The translations under genes were made by a program, and so were the position numbers. Under the pieces are notes generated by a model that was not told the DNA's origin, searched no databases, and saw only the letters and a program-made list of their open reading frames with translations. A DNA stretch of 64,000 nt, from NCBI GenBank assembly GCA_964590435.1, contig CAZPWT010000025.1, forward strand, positions 1 through 64,000. The letters run 5' to 3'. This DNA comes from WSZJ01 sp964590435. Lineage in GTDB: Bacteria; Planctomycetota; MHYJ01; WSZJ01. This document shows, piece by piece, positions 17,383 through 25,100 of the stretch. How positions within the stretch are numbered: the first letter of the stretch is position 1; each line of letters begins with the position of its first letter.

Positions 17383-18166
17383 GGCCCTTTTCCACCGTCA
17401 CCATCACCCCCCTCCACTTCTTCACGAACATCTCCCTCCCCATGGCATTCCTCCCCCTCACCGGGTCCCCCACAATCACACCCCCCTCCTGCACCTCCAG
17501 CACGACAACCCAGTGGTCGATCCACGGGACATACCGGATCGTGACCGCCGCCGGCAGGGAAGCCCTCTTCAGGTCCTCCCAGTCCCCTCCCTCAACCCGC
17601 ACCCCGCGCCCCGGCAGTTTCAACCTGATGCCGCGCGCGACGCCGAATTCATCCGTCCCCGTAAACAGGTTCGTGCCGCACAGATCCGACATCTCGCTCT
17701 CCGTCGCGCGCACCCCCATCTGCGTCAGCACCGTCGCCGCCGCCGCCGCCCCGCACGTGTAGTCCGTCGTCTGCCGCACGACCCCGTGCGTGTCCGCAAT
17801 CCCCTTCATCTCCTCGTGCGGCAGCATGTACGACAGGTACATCCGCTGCCCCGCCACCACCCACAAGAGCAGCCCCAGCATCCCCACCCCCACCCGCGCC
17901 CCCTTCGTCGACATCTTCGCCGCCCCCACCCCCACCGCGAACAGCGCCGCCCCGAACACCCACCACGGCCGAATGTCCACGTACACGTCGAACGGGAAGA
18001 GCGGGTATTCGTACTGCGGGTAGAGGCGCCAGAAGATGCGCAGGAAGATCAGGAGCGTCGCCGCGCCGACGCTCCACGGCGCGGCCTTCGGGCGGCGGTG
18101 GCCCACCCAGGCGCCGAGGACGAAGCAGCCTGCGAAGAGGGCAAGGGCGAGCAGGAGAAGCAGCAT
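17366..18166 (-). CDS. Membrane protein with C39-like cysteine peptidase domain
   Basis: 266 aa. The N-terminal half has about four hydrophobic helices (1-20, 32-48, 66-84, 92-108). The C-terminal half is a papain-like C39 domain: Q132 (R-Q-T-T-D-Y-T-C), C138, H218 (I-D-H-W-V-V-V) and D234 (V-G-D-P-V-R-G) match the oxyanion Gln and Cys-His-Asp triad of bacteriocin-leader peptidases. Unlike bacteriocin ABC exporters it has no ATPase domain. Both halves are in one frame. Its substrate is unknown; no double-Gly leader peptide gene was found nearby. The last codons lie in the A/T heptamer repeat, giving a Lys-rich tail. It lies between the kinase and the vapBC pair. Confidence 0.75.
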   Translation of the reverse strand: MLLLLLALALFAGCFVLGAWVGHRRPKAAPWSVGAATLLIFLRIFWRLYPQYEYPLFPFDVYVDIRPWWVFGAALFAVGVGAAKMSTKGARVGVGMLGLLLWVVAGQRMYLSYMLPHEEMKGIADTHGVVRQTTDYTCGAAAAATVLTQMGVRATESEMSDLCGTNLFTGTDEFGVARGIRLKLPGRGVRVEGGDWEDLKRASLPAAVTIRYVPWIDHWVVVLEVQEGGVIVGDPVRGRNAMGREMFVKKWRGVMVTVEKGQETKK

Positions 18167-18173
18167 CGATGAG

Positions 18174-18569
18174 TCAGGACTTCAGGAGGCGCAAGAAGCC
18201 TTCCTGCATGAAGTGCCTGTCTGTTGTCAGGGCTTCGCGGATGCGCAATCGTTTCATGATGACGAAACTCGCGGCATCGACCAGCGAGTAGTTCTTGTCC
18301 AGCCTGCGTTCCAGGAGGGACATGGCAGACTCGTGCAGGTCTTGATCGACCCATACCAGATTCAGCCTGGGCTCGCGCAGGAGATCCCTGAGGAAGCCAA
18401 GGGCGTGGCGTCGGGAGAATTTCCGCGCGCCGCAAAGAGAGACGAACTCAGCGAGAATTCCGCTGTGGGTGGTCAGATGGCGGGCCCGGCGGATGGCATC
18501 TCGCGCCGTTTCGTAACCAGCGTCCTCGGAGTTAACCGCGGCGAACAGACCGCTGGTATCCAGGAACAC
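18174..18569 (-). CDS. vapC: PIN-domain ribonuclease toxin VapC
   Basis: 131 aa. It starts with a GTG at 18569, directly after the antitoxin stop codon (18570-18572), so the two are co-translated. PIN-domain acidic residues are visible: D4 in F-L-D-T-S-G-L, E41 in A-E-F, D in L-V-D-A-A-S-F and D in L-T-T-D-R-H-F. VapC toxins are Mg-dependent endoribonucleases that cut tRNA or rRNA and are silenced by their antitoxin. Family assignment is good; target unknown. Confidence 0.85.
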   Translation of the reverse strand: MFLDTSGLFAAVNSEDAGYETARDAIRRARHLTTHSGILAEFVSLCGARKFSRRHALGFLRDLLREPRLNLVWVDQDLHESAMSLLERRLDKNYSLVDAASFVIMKRLRIREALTTDRHFMQEGFLRLLKS

Positions 18570-18854
18570 CTATCGCCGCCGTCTCTTTGGGGAAGGCGCC
18601 GCAATCTCTCGCGCAATGTCCGCGTCGATCCGTCGATTTTCCGATCCGTGGCGGCCGCCCTTGAAAATGCCAAACCACTTTTCAAGCGGAGATGCGGCGG
18701 GATGCGCAGCCGGCGCTTGTTTCCTGGTGTGAACCTGAATTCTCTTCAGGATCCAGGCACTCACCCGCCGCCGGCCTGCTCCTGCCTGGCGTACCAGGTC
18801 GTCGTAGAGGTCGTGCGGAAGATCAATCGACAGGTTGACGTTTTTCTTTTCCAC
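18570..18854 (-). CDS. vapB: Ribbon-helix-helix antitoxin of the vapBC pair
   Basis: 94 aa from a GTG at 18854. The N-terminus reads as a ribbon-helix-helix DNA-binding domain (V-N-L-S-I-D-L-P-H-D-L-Y-D-D-L-V-R-Q-A, then S-A-W-I-L-K-R-I), followed by a basic, flexible tail ending P-K-R-R-R-R. Gene order antitoxin-then-toxin with zero spacing is typical of vapBC. It should neutralise VapC and repress its own operon. A TACAAT box lies about 10 bases upstream of the start, which might give a nearly leaderless transcript; no good Shine-Dalgarno is seen. Confidence 0.75.
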   Translation of the reverse strand: MEKKNVNLSIDLPHDLYDDLVRQAGAGRRRVSAWILKRIQVHTRKQAPAAHPAASPLEKWFGIFKGGRHGSENRRIDADIAREIAAPSPKRRRR

Positions 18855-18888
18855 GCGGGAATTGTACCAGCCTCGCGCACAAGTTCGA

Positions 18889-19164
18889 TCAGTCGCCAGC
18901 GAGCCTGGACAGCGCGGCGTCCAGAATCTCGTGGAGCTTTCCGAGATCGATGGACCATGGACGCCCCCCGCTTCTGGGAAAGATTTCGATGAGGGGCTGA
19001 ACCGATTCCTGCGAGATCAGGGCAAACAGCTCTCTGGAGTCGCGCTGAAACCCAAGCTTCGACGGCACGGGTTCAGGCAGCATCTCGGGATGAAGAAGCC
19101 AGATTTCGACGAAGAGCCGTTCGTGCTGGGCATCGTCCGCAATCACTAATTCGAAGTCTTCCAT
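18889..19164 (-). CDS. Small protein of unknown function upstream of vapBC
   Basis: 91 aa, acidic, with alternating strands and helices (F-E-L-V-I-A-D-D; E-I-W-L-L-H-P; E-L-F-A-L-I-S; final helix L-H-E-I-L-D-A-A-L-S-R-L). No signal peptide or TM segment. It ends 34 bases before vapB on the same strand, so it may belong to the toxin-antitoxin transcript. Its composition (compact, acidic) would suit a small binding or immunity-like protein, but no family is recognised. Confidence 0.5.
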   Translation of the reverse strand: MEDFELVIADDAQHERLFVEIWLLHPEMLPEPVPSKLGFQRDSRELFALISQESVQPLIEIFPRSGGRPWSIDLGKLHEILDAALSRLAGD

Positions 19165-19207
19165 CGATGATCAACCTACTGACATTGGAGCAGGCTGGTT
19201 TCAGGGA

Positions 19208-20353
19208 TCAAAGAGGGAACGCCCCATCCCCCTTCTTCGCCTCATCCTGCCGCAGCAGGTCCTGCCGCTGCTCCTCGAGGAACGGCGGGACGTCCTTGTA
19301 GACGTCGTCGAACATCGACGAGACGGGCGGGGGGCCGGCGGCCTCGCCTTCGCGGACGCCGGCGGTGATCTCGTCGTTGATCTCGGTCTCGAGCTGCTGC
19401 TGCCAGGCGGCGGTCCAGAGGGACTTCTTCTCGAGGTATTTCCGGAAGCGTTCGATCGGGTCTTTTTCTTCCCAGGCTTTGACCTCGGCGGCGTCGCGGT
19501 AGCGCGTGGGGTCGTCGCTGGAGGAGTGGCCGAGGCGGCGGTAGGTGACGCACTCGATGAACGTCGGGCCGCCGCCGGCGCGGGCTTTCTCGATCGCCTT
19601 CCGGGAGGCCGTGACGACCGCGAGGATGTCGTTGCCGTCCACGCGGACGCCCTCGAAGCCGTAGGCCACCGCCTTCTGCGCGATTGTCTCGCTGGCCGTC
19701 TGTGCGCAGAGCGGGACCGAGATCGCCCAGTGGTTGTTCTGGCAGACGAGCACGACCGGCGGCTTGTAGACGCCCGCGAAGTTCATCGCGACGTGGAAGT
19801 CGCTCGCGCTGGTCCCGCCGTCGCCGATGTACCCCATCACCACGACCTTGTCGCCGCGGATCTTCGCCGCCATCGCGGCGCCCACCGCGTGCGGGAACTG
19901 CGTCGCAATCACGCTCGACATCGCCACGTAATGCCGGTCCGCGTCCGAGTAGTGGCAGGGCATCTGCCGCCCCTTCACCACGTCGATCGCGTTCCCGATC
20001 AGTTGCGCCACCATCAGGCGGATCGGGTATTTCCGAAGCGCCAGCGTCCCGCCCTCGCGCAGCGCCGGGAAGATCCAGTCCTCGGGCTTCAGCGGAAACG
20101 CCGTCCCGATCGTGCTCGCTTCCTGCCCCGTCGCGGTCCCGTAGAAACCGATGCGGCCGGAGCGCTGCAGCAGCAGCATGCGCGTGTCGAAGATGCGCAG
20201 CTGCAGCATGAAGCGGTAGAGCGTCTTCAGCTCGTCCGCCGGCAGCTTCGGGTCCAGCGCCGCGTCCACCGAACCGTCGGCGCGGAGGATCTGCACCATC
20301 GACGGCTCTGTCGCCGCCGGCTTTGCCGTCGCGTTCTTCGTCGTGACCGCCAT
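19208..20353 (-). CDS. pdhA: 2-Oxoacid dehydrogenase E1 alpha subunit, copy 1
   Basis: 381 aa from the ATG at 20353, two bases after the E2 stop codon. With E1-beta it forms the thiamine-diphosphate enzyme that decarboxylates a 2-oxoacid and acylates E2 lipoyl groups. The ThDP motif runs G-D-G-G-T-S ... Q-N-N-H-W-A-I-S. The segment K-G-R-Q-M-P-C-H-Y and S-S-V-I-A-T-Q resemble branched-chain E1-alpha more than E. coli-type PDH, so the substrate may be pyruvate or branched-chain oxoacids. Conserved phosphorylation-loop-like R-R-L-G-H-S-S-S-D-D is present. It is the last gene of the operon. Confidence 0.9.
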   Translation of the reverse strand: MAVTTKNATAKPAATEPSMVQILRADGSVDAALDPKLPADELKTLYRFMLQLRIFDTRMLLLQRSGRIGFYGTATGQEASTIGTAFPLKPEDWIFPALREGGTLALRKYPIRLMVAQLIGNAIDVVKGRQMPCHYSDADRHYVAMSSVIATQFPHAVGAAMAAKIRGDKVVVMGYIGDGGTSASDFHVAMNFAGVYKPPVVLVCQNNHWAISVPLCAQTASETIAQKAVAYGFEGVRVDGNDILAVVTASRKAIEKARAGGGPTFIECVTYRRLGHSSSDDPTRYRDAAEVKAWEEKDPIERFRKYLEKKSLWTAAWQQQLETEINDEITAGVREGEAAGPPPVSSMFDDVYKDVPPFLEEQRQDLLRQDEAKKGDGAFPL

Positions 20354-20355
20354 CG

Positions 20356-21651
20356 CTACTCCAGCAGCAGCAGCTTCGGGTCCTGGAGGATCTCGACGAC
20401 GCGGTTCATGAACTGCGCGCCGACGGCGCCGTCCACCACGCGGTGGTCCAGCGACAGCGACAGCAGCATGATGTCCCGCACCACGATCTGGTCGTTCACC
20501 ACCCAGGGGCGCTTCGCGATCTTGTGCACGCCCATCACGGCGACTTCCGGCCAGTTGATGACGGGGGTGGCGAAGAGCCCGCCCATGGAGCCGAGGCTGG
20601 TGATCGTGAACGTCGAGCCCTTGAGTTCCTCCCGGGTGGCCCGCTTGGCGCGCGTCCTGTTGGCGAGGTCGTCGAGCTCGCGGGCGATCTGCAGCAGCGA
20701 CTTCTTGTCCGCGTCCTTGAGGACCGGGACCATCAGCCCTTCGTCCGTCGCGGCCGCCACGCCGATGTGATACGTCTTGCGGAGGATGATTTCGCCCGCG
20801 GCGTCGTCGAGCGAGGCGTTGACGTAGGGGAAGTCCTTGAGGCCGGCGACGACGGCCTTGATGATGAAGGGGAGGTAGGTGAGGCGGGCGCCCTTGCTCT
20901 CGGCGAACTTCTTGGCGGAGGCGCGGAAGGCGACGAGCTCGGTGACGTCGACTTCCTCGACGTACGTGTAGTGAGCGGCCGTCGATTTCGAGCGGTGCAT
21001 GTTCTCCGCGATGAGCTTGCGGAGGCCGCGGAGCGGGATCCGTTCGTCGGCGCCCGAGGAGGCGACGGGGACCGGGGCGTGTGCCGGCGTGACCGGAACG
21101 CCGAGGACCTTGGTCGGCGCGCTGACGAAACGCTTCACGTCGTCCTTCGTGACGCGGCCGCTGGGTCCAGACCCGGCGACGGCGCCGATATCGAGGCCCA
21201 TTTCGCGGGCGAGCTTGCGGGTGGCGGGGGCGGCGAGGACGCGGCCGTTCGCCTTGCGGGCGGCCGGCGAGACGATCGCCGCCTGGGCCTCGACGGCGGC
21301 CCGGGCGACCTCGCGGGTGATCATCGTGTCGGTGCCGATCTTCGGCGGCCCGCCGCCGGCGGCGGCATGGAGCGGGCCGTTCGTGGGGGCGGCCGGCGCG
21401 GCCTTGGGAGCAGCGCCGCCGGCCGTGTCGATCGTGACGAGAACGCTGCCGACCAGCGCAACCTTGCCTTCGGCCGCGTGGATCTTCGCGATGCGCCCGG
21501 ACGTCGGGGCGGGAATCTCGACCGTGGCCTTGTCCGTCATGACCTGCAGGATCGGCTGGTCTTCCTTGACCGTGTCGCCTTCCTTGACGAGCCACTTGAC
21601 GACTTCGCCTTCGTGGATGCCTTCGCCGATGTCGGGGAGCTTGAAGTCCAT
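20356..21651 (-). CDS. pdhC: Dihydrolipoyl acyltransferase E2
   Basis: 431 aa. The ATG at 21651 is chosen because the open frame upstream runs through the repeat cassette and because lipoyl domains start M-x-F-K-L-P-D-I-G-E-G. One lipoyl domain (1-77) with K41 in M-T-D-K-A-T-V; an Ala/Pro-rich hinge; a peripheral-subunit-binding domain at about 145-180 (A-T-R-K-L-A-R-E-M-G-L-D); and the catalytic domain ending in S-L-D-H-R-V-V-D-G-A with the active-site His and Asp. It forms the core of the complex, carrying acyl groups from E1 to CoA. E1-alpha copy 1 follows two bases downstream; E1-beta precedes it across a 127-bp gap containing a heptamer cassette. Confidence 0.93.
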   Translation of the reverse strand: MDFKLPDIGEGIHEGEVVKWLVKEGDTVKEDQPILQVMTDKATVEIPAPTSGRIAKIHAAEGKVALVGSVLVTIDTAGGAAPKAAPAAPTNGPLHAAAGGGPPKIGTDTMITREVARAAVEAQAAIVSPAARKANGRVLAAPATRKLAREMGLDIGAVAGSGPSGRVTKDDVKRFVSAPTKVLGVPVTPAHAPVPVASSGADERIPLRGLRKLIAENMHRSKSTAAHYTYVEEVDVTELVAFRASAKKFAESKGARLTYLPFIIKAVVAGLKDFPYVNASLDDAAGEIILRKTYHIGVAAATDEGLMVPVLKDADKKSLLQIARELDDLANRTRAKRATREELKGSTFTITSLGSMGGLFATPVINWPEVAVMGVHKIAKRPWVVNDQIVVRDIMLLSLSLDHRVVDGAVGAQFMNRVVEILQDPKLLLLE

Positions 21652-21696
21652 GTAAGGTTCCTCGTGGTTTGGTGACGCCTTGGTCCGGCAGCGACG

Positions 21697-21775
21697 TCGA
21701 AGGTCGAAAGTCGAAGGTCGAAGGAAGAACGACACTTGGACTCGCCTTTACCTTCGACCTTCAACTTTCGACGTC
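21697..21775. repeat. Inverted heptamer cassette, TCGAAGG family, inside the dehydrogenase operon
   Basis: The left arm 21697-21724 is four heptamers (TCGAAGG, TCGAAAG, TCGAAGG, TCGAAGG). The right arm 21750-21770 is three heptamers (ACCTTCG, ACCTTCA, ACTTTCG) and then ACGTC. Outer bases GACGTCGAA and TTCGACGTC pair as well. It lies between E1-beta and E2, which must be co-expressed. The same units are at 1586-1673. Confidence 0.9.
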
Positions 21776-21778
21776 TTT

Positions 21779-22756
21779 CTAGAAATTCACAACCGTATCG
21801 ATCGCTTTCAGCACTCGTCCCGCATTCGGCATGTAAGCGTGCTCAAGCGTGTACGGGAACGGCGTGTCGAACCCCGTCACTCGCACGATCGGCGCCTCCA
21901 TGTACTCGATCGCTTCTTCCGCGATGATCGCGCTGATCTCGCCTGCGAATCCGCCGGTACGCGGAGCTTCGCCGATGACGACGACGCGGCCGGTCTTCTT
22001 CACGGACTCGAGCAGCGCCGGCTTGTCGAGCGGCACCAGCGAACGCAGGTCGAGCACTTCGCAGGAAATGCCCTTTTCCGACTGCGCTTTCTCCGCCGCC
22101 TCCAGCGCGATGTGCGTCATCGAGCCCCACGCCACGATCGTCACCTGCGTCCCCTCGCGCGGGATCGCCAGCTTGCCGAGAGGCACCGTGTACTCGCCCT
22201 CGGGAACCTCGCCCTTGATCGAGCGGTAGACGCGCTTCGGCTCCAGGAACAGCACCGGGTCCTCGCCGCGGATGCAGGTGGCGAGCAGGCCCTTGGCGTC
22301 GTGCGGCGTGCTGGGGACGACCACCTGCAGCCCCGGGGTGTGGCAGAAATACGCCTCGGCCGACTGTGAATGGTAGTGGCCGCCCTTGATTCCGCCGCCG
22401 TAGGGCGTGCGGATCACCATCGGGCAGGGGAACTGCCCGCCCGAGCGGTAGCGGAGCTTCGCCGCTTCGCTCACGATCTGGTCGAATGCCGGGTAGATGA
22501 AGTCCATGAACTGGATCTCGGGGACCGGGCGCAACCCGTAGAGCGCCATGCCGATCGCGGCGCCGATGATGCCGCTCTCCGCCAGGGGCGTGTCGATCAC
22601 GCGCTCCGCGCCGAACTCGGCCTGCAGCCCCTCCGTCGCGCGGAAGACGCCGCCGTTCTTCCCGACGTCCTCGCCCAGCACCACGACGTTGTCGTCGCGG
22701 CGCATCTCGGTTTTCAGGCAGTCGTTCACGGCTTGAAGCAGCGTCAGTGTGGCCAT
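21779..22756 (-). CDS. pdhB: 2-Oxoacid dehydrogenase E1 beta subunit
   Basis: 325 aa, normal length. It opens with L-L-Q-A-V-N-D-C-L-K-T-E-M and G-E-D-V-G-K-N-G-G-V-F-R, the conserved start of E1-beta. E-x-x-I-x-G-A-A-I-G-M-A-L-Y-G and Q-F-M-D-F-I-Y-P-A-F-D-Q match the pyrimidine-binding region; H-S-Q-S-A-E-A-Y-F is the active-site His loop; the C-terminal T-G-F-D-T-P-F-P-Y motif is present. It pairs with either of the two flanking E1-alpha proteins. Repeat cassettes lie immediately on both sides. Confidence 0.94.
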   Translation of the reverse strand: MATLTLLQAVNDCLKTEMRRDDNVVVLGEDVGKNGGVFRATEGLQAEFGAERVIDTPLAESGIIGAAIGMALYGLRPVPEIQFMDFIYPAFDQIVSEAAKLRYRSGGQFPCPMVIRTPYGGGIKGGHYHSQSAEAYFCHTPGLQVVVPSTPHDAKGLLATCIRGEDPVLFLEPKRVYRSIKGEVPEGEYTVPLGKLAIPREGTQVTIVAWGSMTHIALEAAEKAQSEKGISCEVLDLRSLVPLDKPALLESVKKTGRVVVIGEAPRTGGFAGEISAIIAEEAIEYMEAPIVRVTGFDTPFPYTLEHAYMPNAGRVLKAIDTVVNF

Positions 22757-22775
22757 GCGGTGCGGCTCCTCGTGT

Positions 22776-22876
22776 CTTTTCCCTTAACCTTGACCTTACC
22801 CTTTTCCTTAACCCTCCTGTCCCGTCCCGCCGCCCGAAAAGGCCGGTTAAGGAAAAGGGAAAGGTGAAGGTCAAGG
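22776..22876. repeat. Inverted hexamer cassette, CCTTAA family, inside the dehydrogenase operon
   Basis: Left arm 22776-22811 in six-base units: CTTTTC, CCTTAA, CCTTGA, CCTTAC, CCTTTT, CCTTAA. Right arm 22847-22876: TTAAGG, AAAAGG, GAAAGG, TGAAGG, TCAAGG. The arms are complementary around a 35-base GC-rich spacer. This site uses a period of six where most others use seven. It lies between the second E1-alpha gene and E1-beta. Confidence 0.9.
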
Positions 22877-22883
22877 GACACAG

Positions 22884-23996
22884 CTACAGCGGGAACGCCT
22901 CTCCGCTGTCCTTGATCTCGCCCGTCTTCAGGTACTCGATCAGCCCCTGCTTCTGCTCCTCAAGCCCCGCCGGGATTTCCTTGTAGACGTCCTCGAACAT
23001 CGAGCTCACCGACGGGGGACCCGCCTTCTCCACCTCGTGCACCGCCTCGTTCACCGCCTCGCGCGCACGGTCCCACGTCTCCTTCTCGAACGCCTCCGTC
23101 CAGATTCCCTGCTTCTGGAGGTACTTCCGGAAGCGGTCGATCGGGTCCTTCTTCTTCCACTCCTCCTCTTCCGCCGCGGGCCGGTACCGCTTCGGGTCGT
23201 CGCTCGAGCTGTGCGGGCCCATGCGGTACGTCAGCGCCTCGACGAACGTCGGCCCGCCGCCGCTCCGCGCGCGGTCGACCGCTTCCTTCACTGCCTTGTA
23301 GACGGCGAGGACGTCGTTCCCGTCGCACTGCACGCCGGGGAAGCCGTACGCCTTCGCCTTGATCGCGATCGTCTCGCTCGCGGTCTGCTGCTTCAGCGGC
23401 ACGCTGATCGCCCACTGGTTGTTCTGGCAGTAGAAAACGACCGGGGACTTGTAGACGCCGGCGAAGTTCATCGCGACGTGGAAGTCGCCCTCGCTCGTCC
23501 CGCCGTCGCCCATCCCGGCGAGCACAACTTCCTTCGTCTTGCGGTACTTCGCCGCCATCGCGGTTCCCACCGCCTGCGGAAGCTGCGTCGCGATCGGCGA
23601 GCTGATCGACACGAACTTCAGCTCCTTGAACGCGTAGTGGTTCGGCATCTGCCGCCCCTTGCACCGGTCGGTCGCGAACCCGTACTCGTGCGCGATCATC
23701 TCGGTCAGGCTCGCGCCCTTCCAGATCGCCATCCCCGGGTCGCGGTATGTCGGGAAGACCCAGTCCTGCGCCTCAAGCGCGGCCGCGGCCCCGACCTGCG
23801 CCGCTTCCTGCCCCCCGCTCGGCACGTAGAAGCCGATGCGGCCGGTGCGCTGGAGCAGCATGCCCTTCTCGTCGAGGGCGCGCACCTGGACCATGGTCCG
23901 GTAGAGGCGCCGCAGCATTTCCTCGGGCACCGGCGGGTCCATCTTGCCCTGAGTGGTGCCGTCCGTCCGGATTACCTGAAGCATCTCGGTGGTCAT
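22884..23996 (-). CDS. pdhA: 2-Oxoacid dehydrogenase E1 alpha subunit, copy 2
   Basis: 370 aa from the ATG at 23996, overlapping the lipA stop as ATGA, so it is translationally coupled to lipA. ThDP motif G-D-G-G-T-S-E-G-D ... C-Q-N-N-Q-W-A-I-S. R-Q-M-P-N-H-Y and S-S-P-I-A-T-Q-L-P-Q-A-V-G are again branched-chain-like. It is clearly a paralogue of copy 1 (same blocks V-A-M-N-F-A-G-V-Y-K, S-S-M-F-x-D-V-Y-K) but differs at the N-terminus and in the C-terminal tail. Two E1-alpha genes around one E1-beta and one E2 suggest alternative E1 heterotetramers with different substrate preference or regulation. Confidence 0.9.
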   Translation of the reverse strand: MTTEMLQVIRTDGTTQGKMDPPVPEEMLRRLYRTMVQVRALDEKGMLLQRTGRIGFYVPSGGQEAAQVGAAAALEAQDWVFPTYRDPGMAIWKGASLTEMIAHEYGFATDRCKGRQMPNHYAFKELKFVSISSPIATQLPQAVGTAMAAKYRKTKEVVLAGMGDGGTSEGDFHVAMNFAGVYKSPVVFYCQNNQWAISVPLKQQTASETIAIKAKAYGFPGVQCDGNDVLAVYKAVKEAVDRARSGGGPTFVEALTYRMGPHSSSDDPKRYRPAAEEEEWKKKDPIDRFRKYLQKQGIWTEAFEKETWDRAREAVNEAVHEVEKAGPPSVSSMFEDVYKEIPAGLEEQKQGLIEYLKTGEIKDSGEAFPL

Positions 23997-24880
23997 TCCT
24001 TTTCTCCCGACGACTCTCGGATGAGGCTCGCAAGGTAGAACTCGCCGGCACGGTAGCTCGAGCGGACCAGCGGCCCGCTCGCGACGTACTTGAAGCCGAA
24101 CTTGAGCGCCCGGTCGCGCCACTCCTCGAACTCCATCGGCGTCACGAAACGCTCGACGGGGAGGTGCTCGGCGGTGGGGCGAAGGTACTGGCCCAGCGTG
24201 AGGAAGTCCACGCCGACTGCGCGCAGGTCGCGGAACGACTGCTCGAGGTCGGAGTCGGTTTCCCCGAGGCCGAGCATGATGGAGGATTTGGTGAAGCGCT
24301 CCGGCGCGAGTTTCCTGGCGAGCTCGAGGACGCCGAGGGACTGGGCGTAGGAAGCGCGGTGGTCGCGGACGCGGCGCTGGAGCGGCTCGGTGGTCTCGAT
24401 GTTGTGCCCGAAGACGTGCGGGGCGGAGGCGACGACTTTTTCGATGCAGGCGCGGTCGCCGCGGAAGTCGCCGACGAGCGTCTCCACGAGGAGTTCCGGC
24501 GCCGCGGCGCGGATCAGGCGAATCGTGCGCGCGACGTGCTCCGCGCCCTGGTCCGGCAGATCGTCGCGGTTCACCATCGTGAGGACGATGTACTCGAGCC
24601 CCAGCGTCGCGATCGCCTCGGCCGTCTTCTCCGGCTCCAGGTCGTCCATCACCCCGCGAGGGTTCCCCATCTTCACGTTGCAGAACTTGCAGCCGCGCGT
24701 GCACACGTCTCCCAGCAGCATGAACGTCGCCGTGCCGCTTCCCCAGCACTCGCCCACGTTCGGGCACGAGGCTTCCTCGCAGACGGTGTGGAGGTTGCGC
24801 TCGCGCAGCAGCTTCTTGAGGCGCGCGTGCGTCTCGCCGCCGGGGGCCTTGACCTTCAACCAGGAGGGTTTGAGGGACAT
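23993..24880 (-). CDS. lipA: Lipoyl synthase (radical SAM)
   Basis: 295 aa. It inserts two sulphurs into the octanoyl group on lipoyl domains. Auxiliary-cluster cysteines C34, C39, C45 (C-x4-C-x5-C) and radical-SAM cysteines C60, C64, C67 (C-x3-C-x2-C) are all present, as is the late R-S-S-Y-R-A-G motif whose Ser ligates the auxiliary cluster. It heads the transcription unit lipA - E1-alpha copy 2 - E1-beta - E2 - E1-alpha copy 1, so the cofactor enzyme and its targets are co-expressed. lipB is at 8390. Confidence 0.97.
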   Translation of the reverse strand: MSLKPSWLKVKAPGGETHARLKKLLRERNLHTVCEEASCPNVGECWGSGTATFMLLGDVCTRGCKFCNVKMGNPRGVMDDLEPEKTAEAIATLGLEYIVLTMVNRDDLPDQGAEHVARTIRLIRAAAPELLVETLVGDFRGDRACIEKVVASAPHVFGHNIETTEPLQRRVRDHRASYAQSLGVLELARKLAPERFTKSSIMLGLGETDSDLEQSFRDLRAVGVDFLTLGQYLRPTAEHLPVERFVTPMEFEEWRDRALKFGFKYVASGPLVRSSYRAGEFYLASLIRESSGEKE

Positions 24881-24959
24881 GCGAGACCCGTAAGGCTAGC
24901 ACCGTCGCGAAACAGGGTCACGCGAAATGGGGGGAAGGCACGCAAGGCTGGGGAAAATA

Positions 24960-25091
24960 GCCTTTTTATCCGCGGCCTTTTCCGCGGAATCCGCGGTCAT
25001 CCGCGTATGCCGTTGCCGTTTTTCGATAACAAGGGAAAAAGAGAATTCGCGGATAACGGCGGATTTCGCGGAAACAGCCGCGGATAAAGGC
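24960..25091. repeat. Inverted decamer-type cassette, TCCGCGG family
   Basis: The left arm has TCCGCGG at 24969, 24981 and 24990 and TCCGCG at 25000 (spacings 12, 9, 10). The right arm has GCGGA at 25049, 25059, 25068 and 25080 (spacings 10, 9, 12). The spacing series is mirrored, so the two arms are copies of one another in inverted orientation. They flank a 41-base A/T-richer spacer between two co-directional minus-strand units (porB stop at 25101, lipA start at 24880). Upstream, 24913-24953 shows a weaker related pattern. Confidence 0.85.
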
Positions 25092-25100
25092 TTCCTTCTC

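Noticed and set aside
24960..25091. Insertion sequence or complete MITE with target-site duplication
   Set aside because: No transposase and no clear direct duplication at the outer edges; the mirrored tandem units do not resemble a transposon end.
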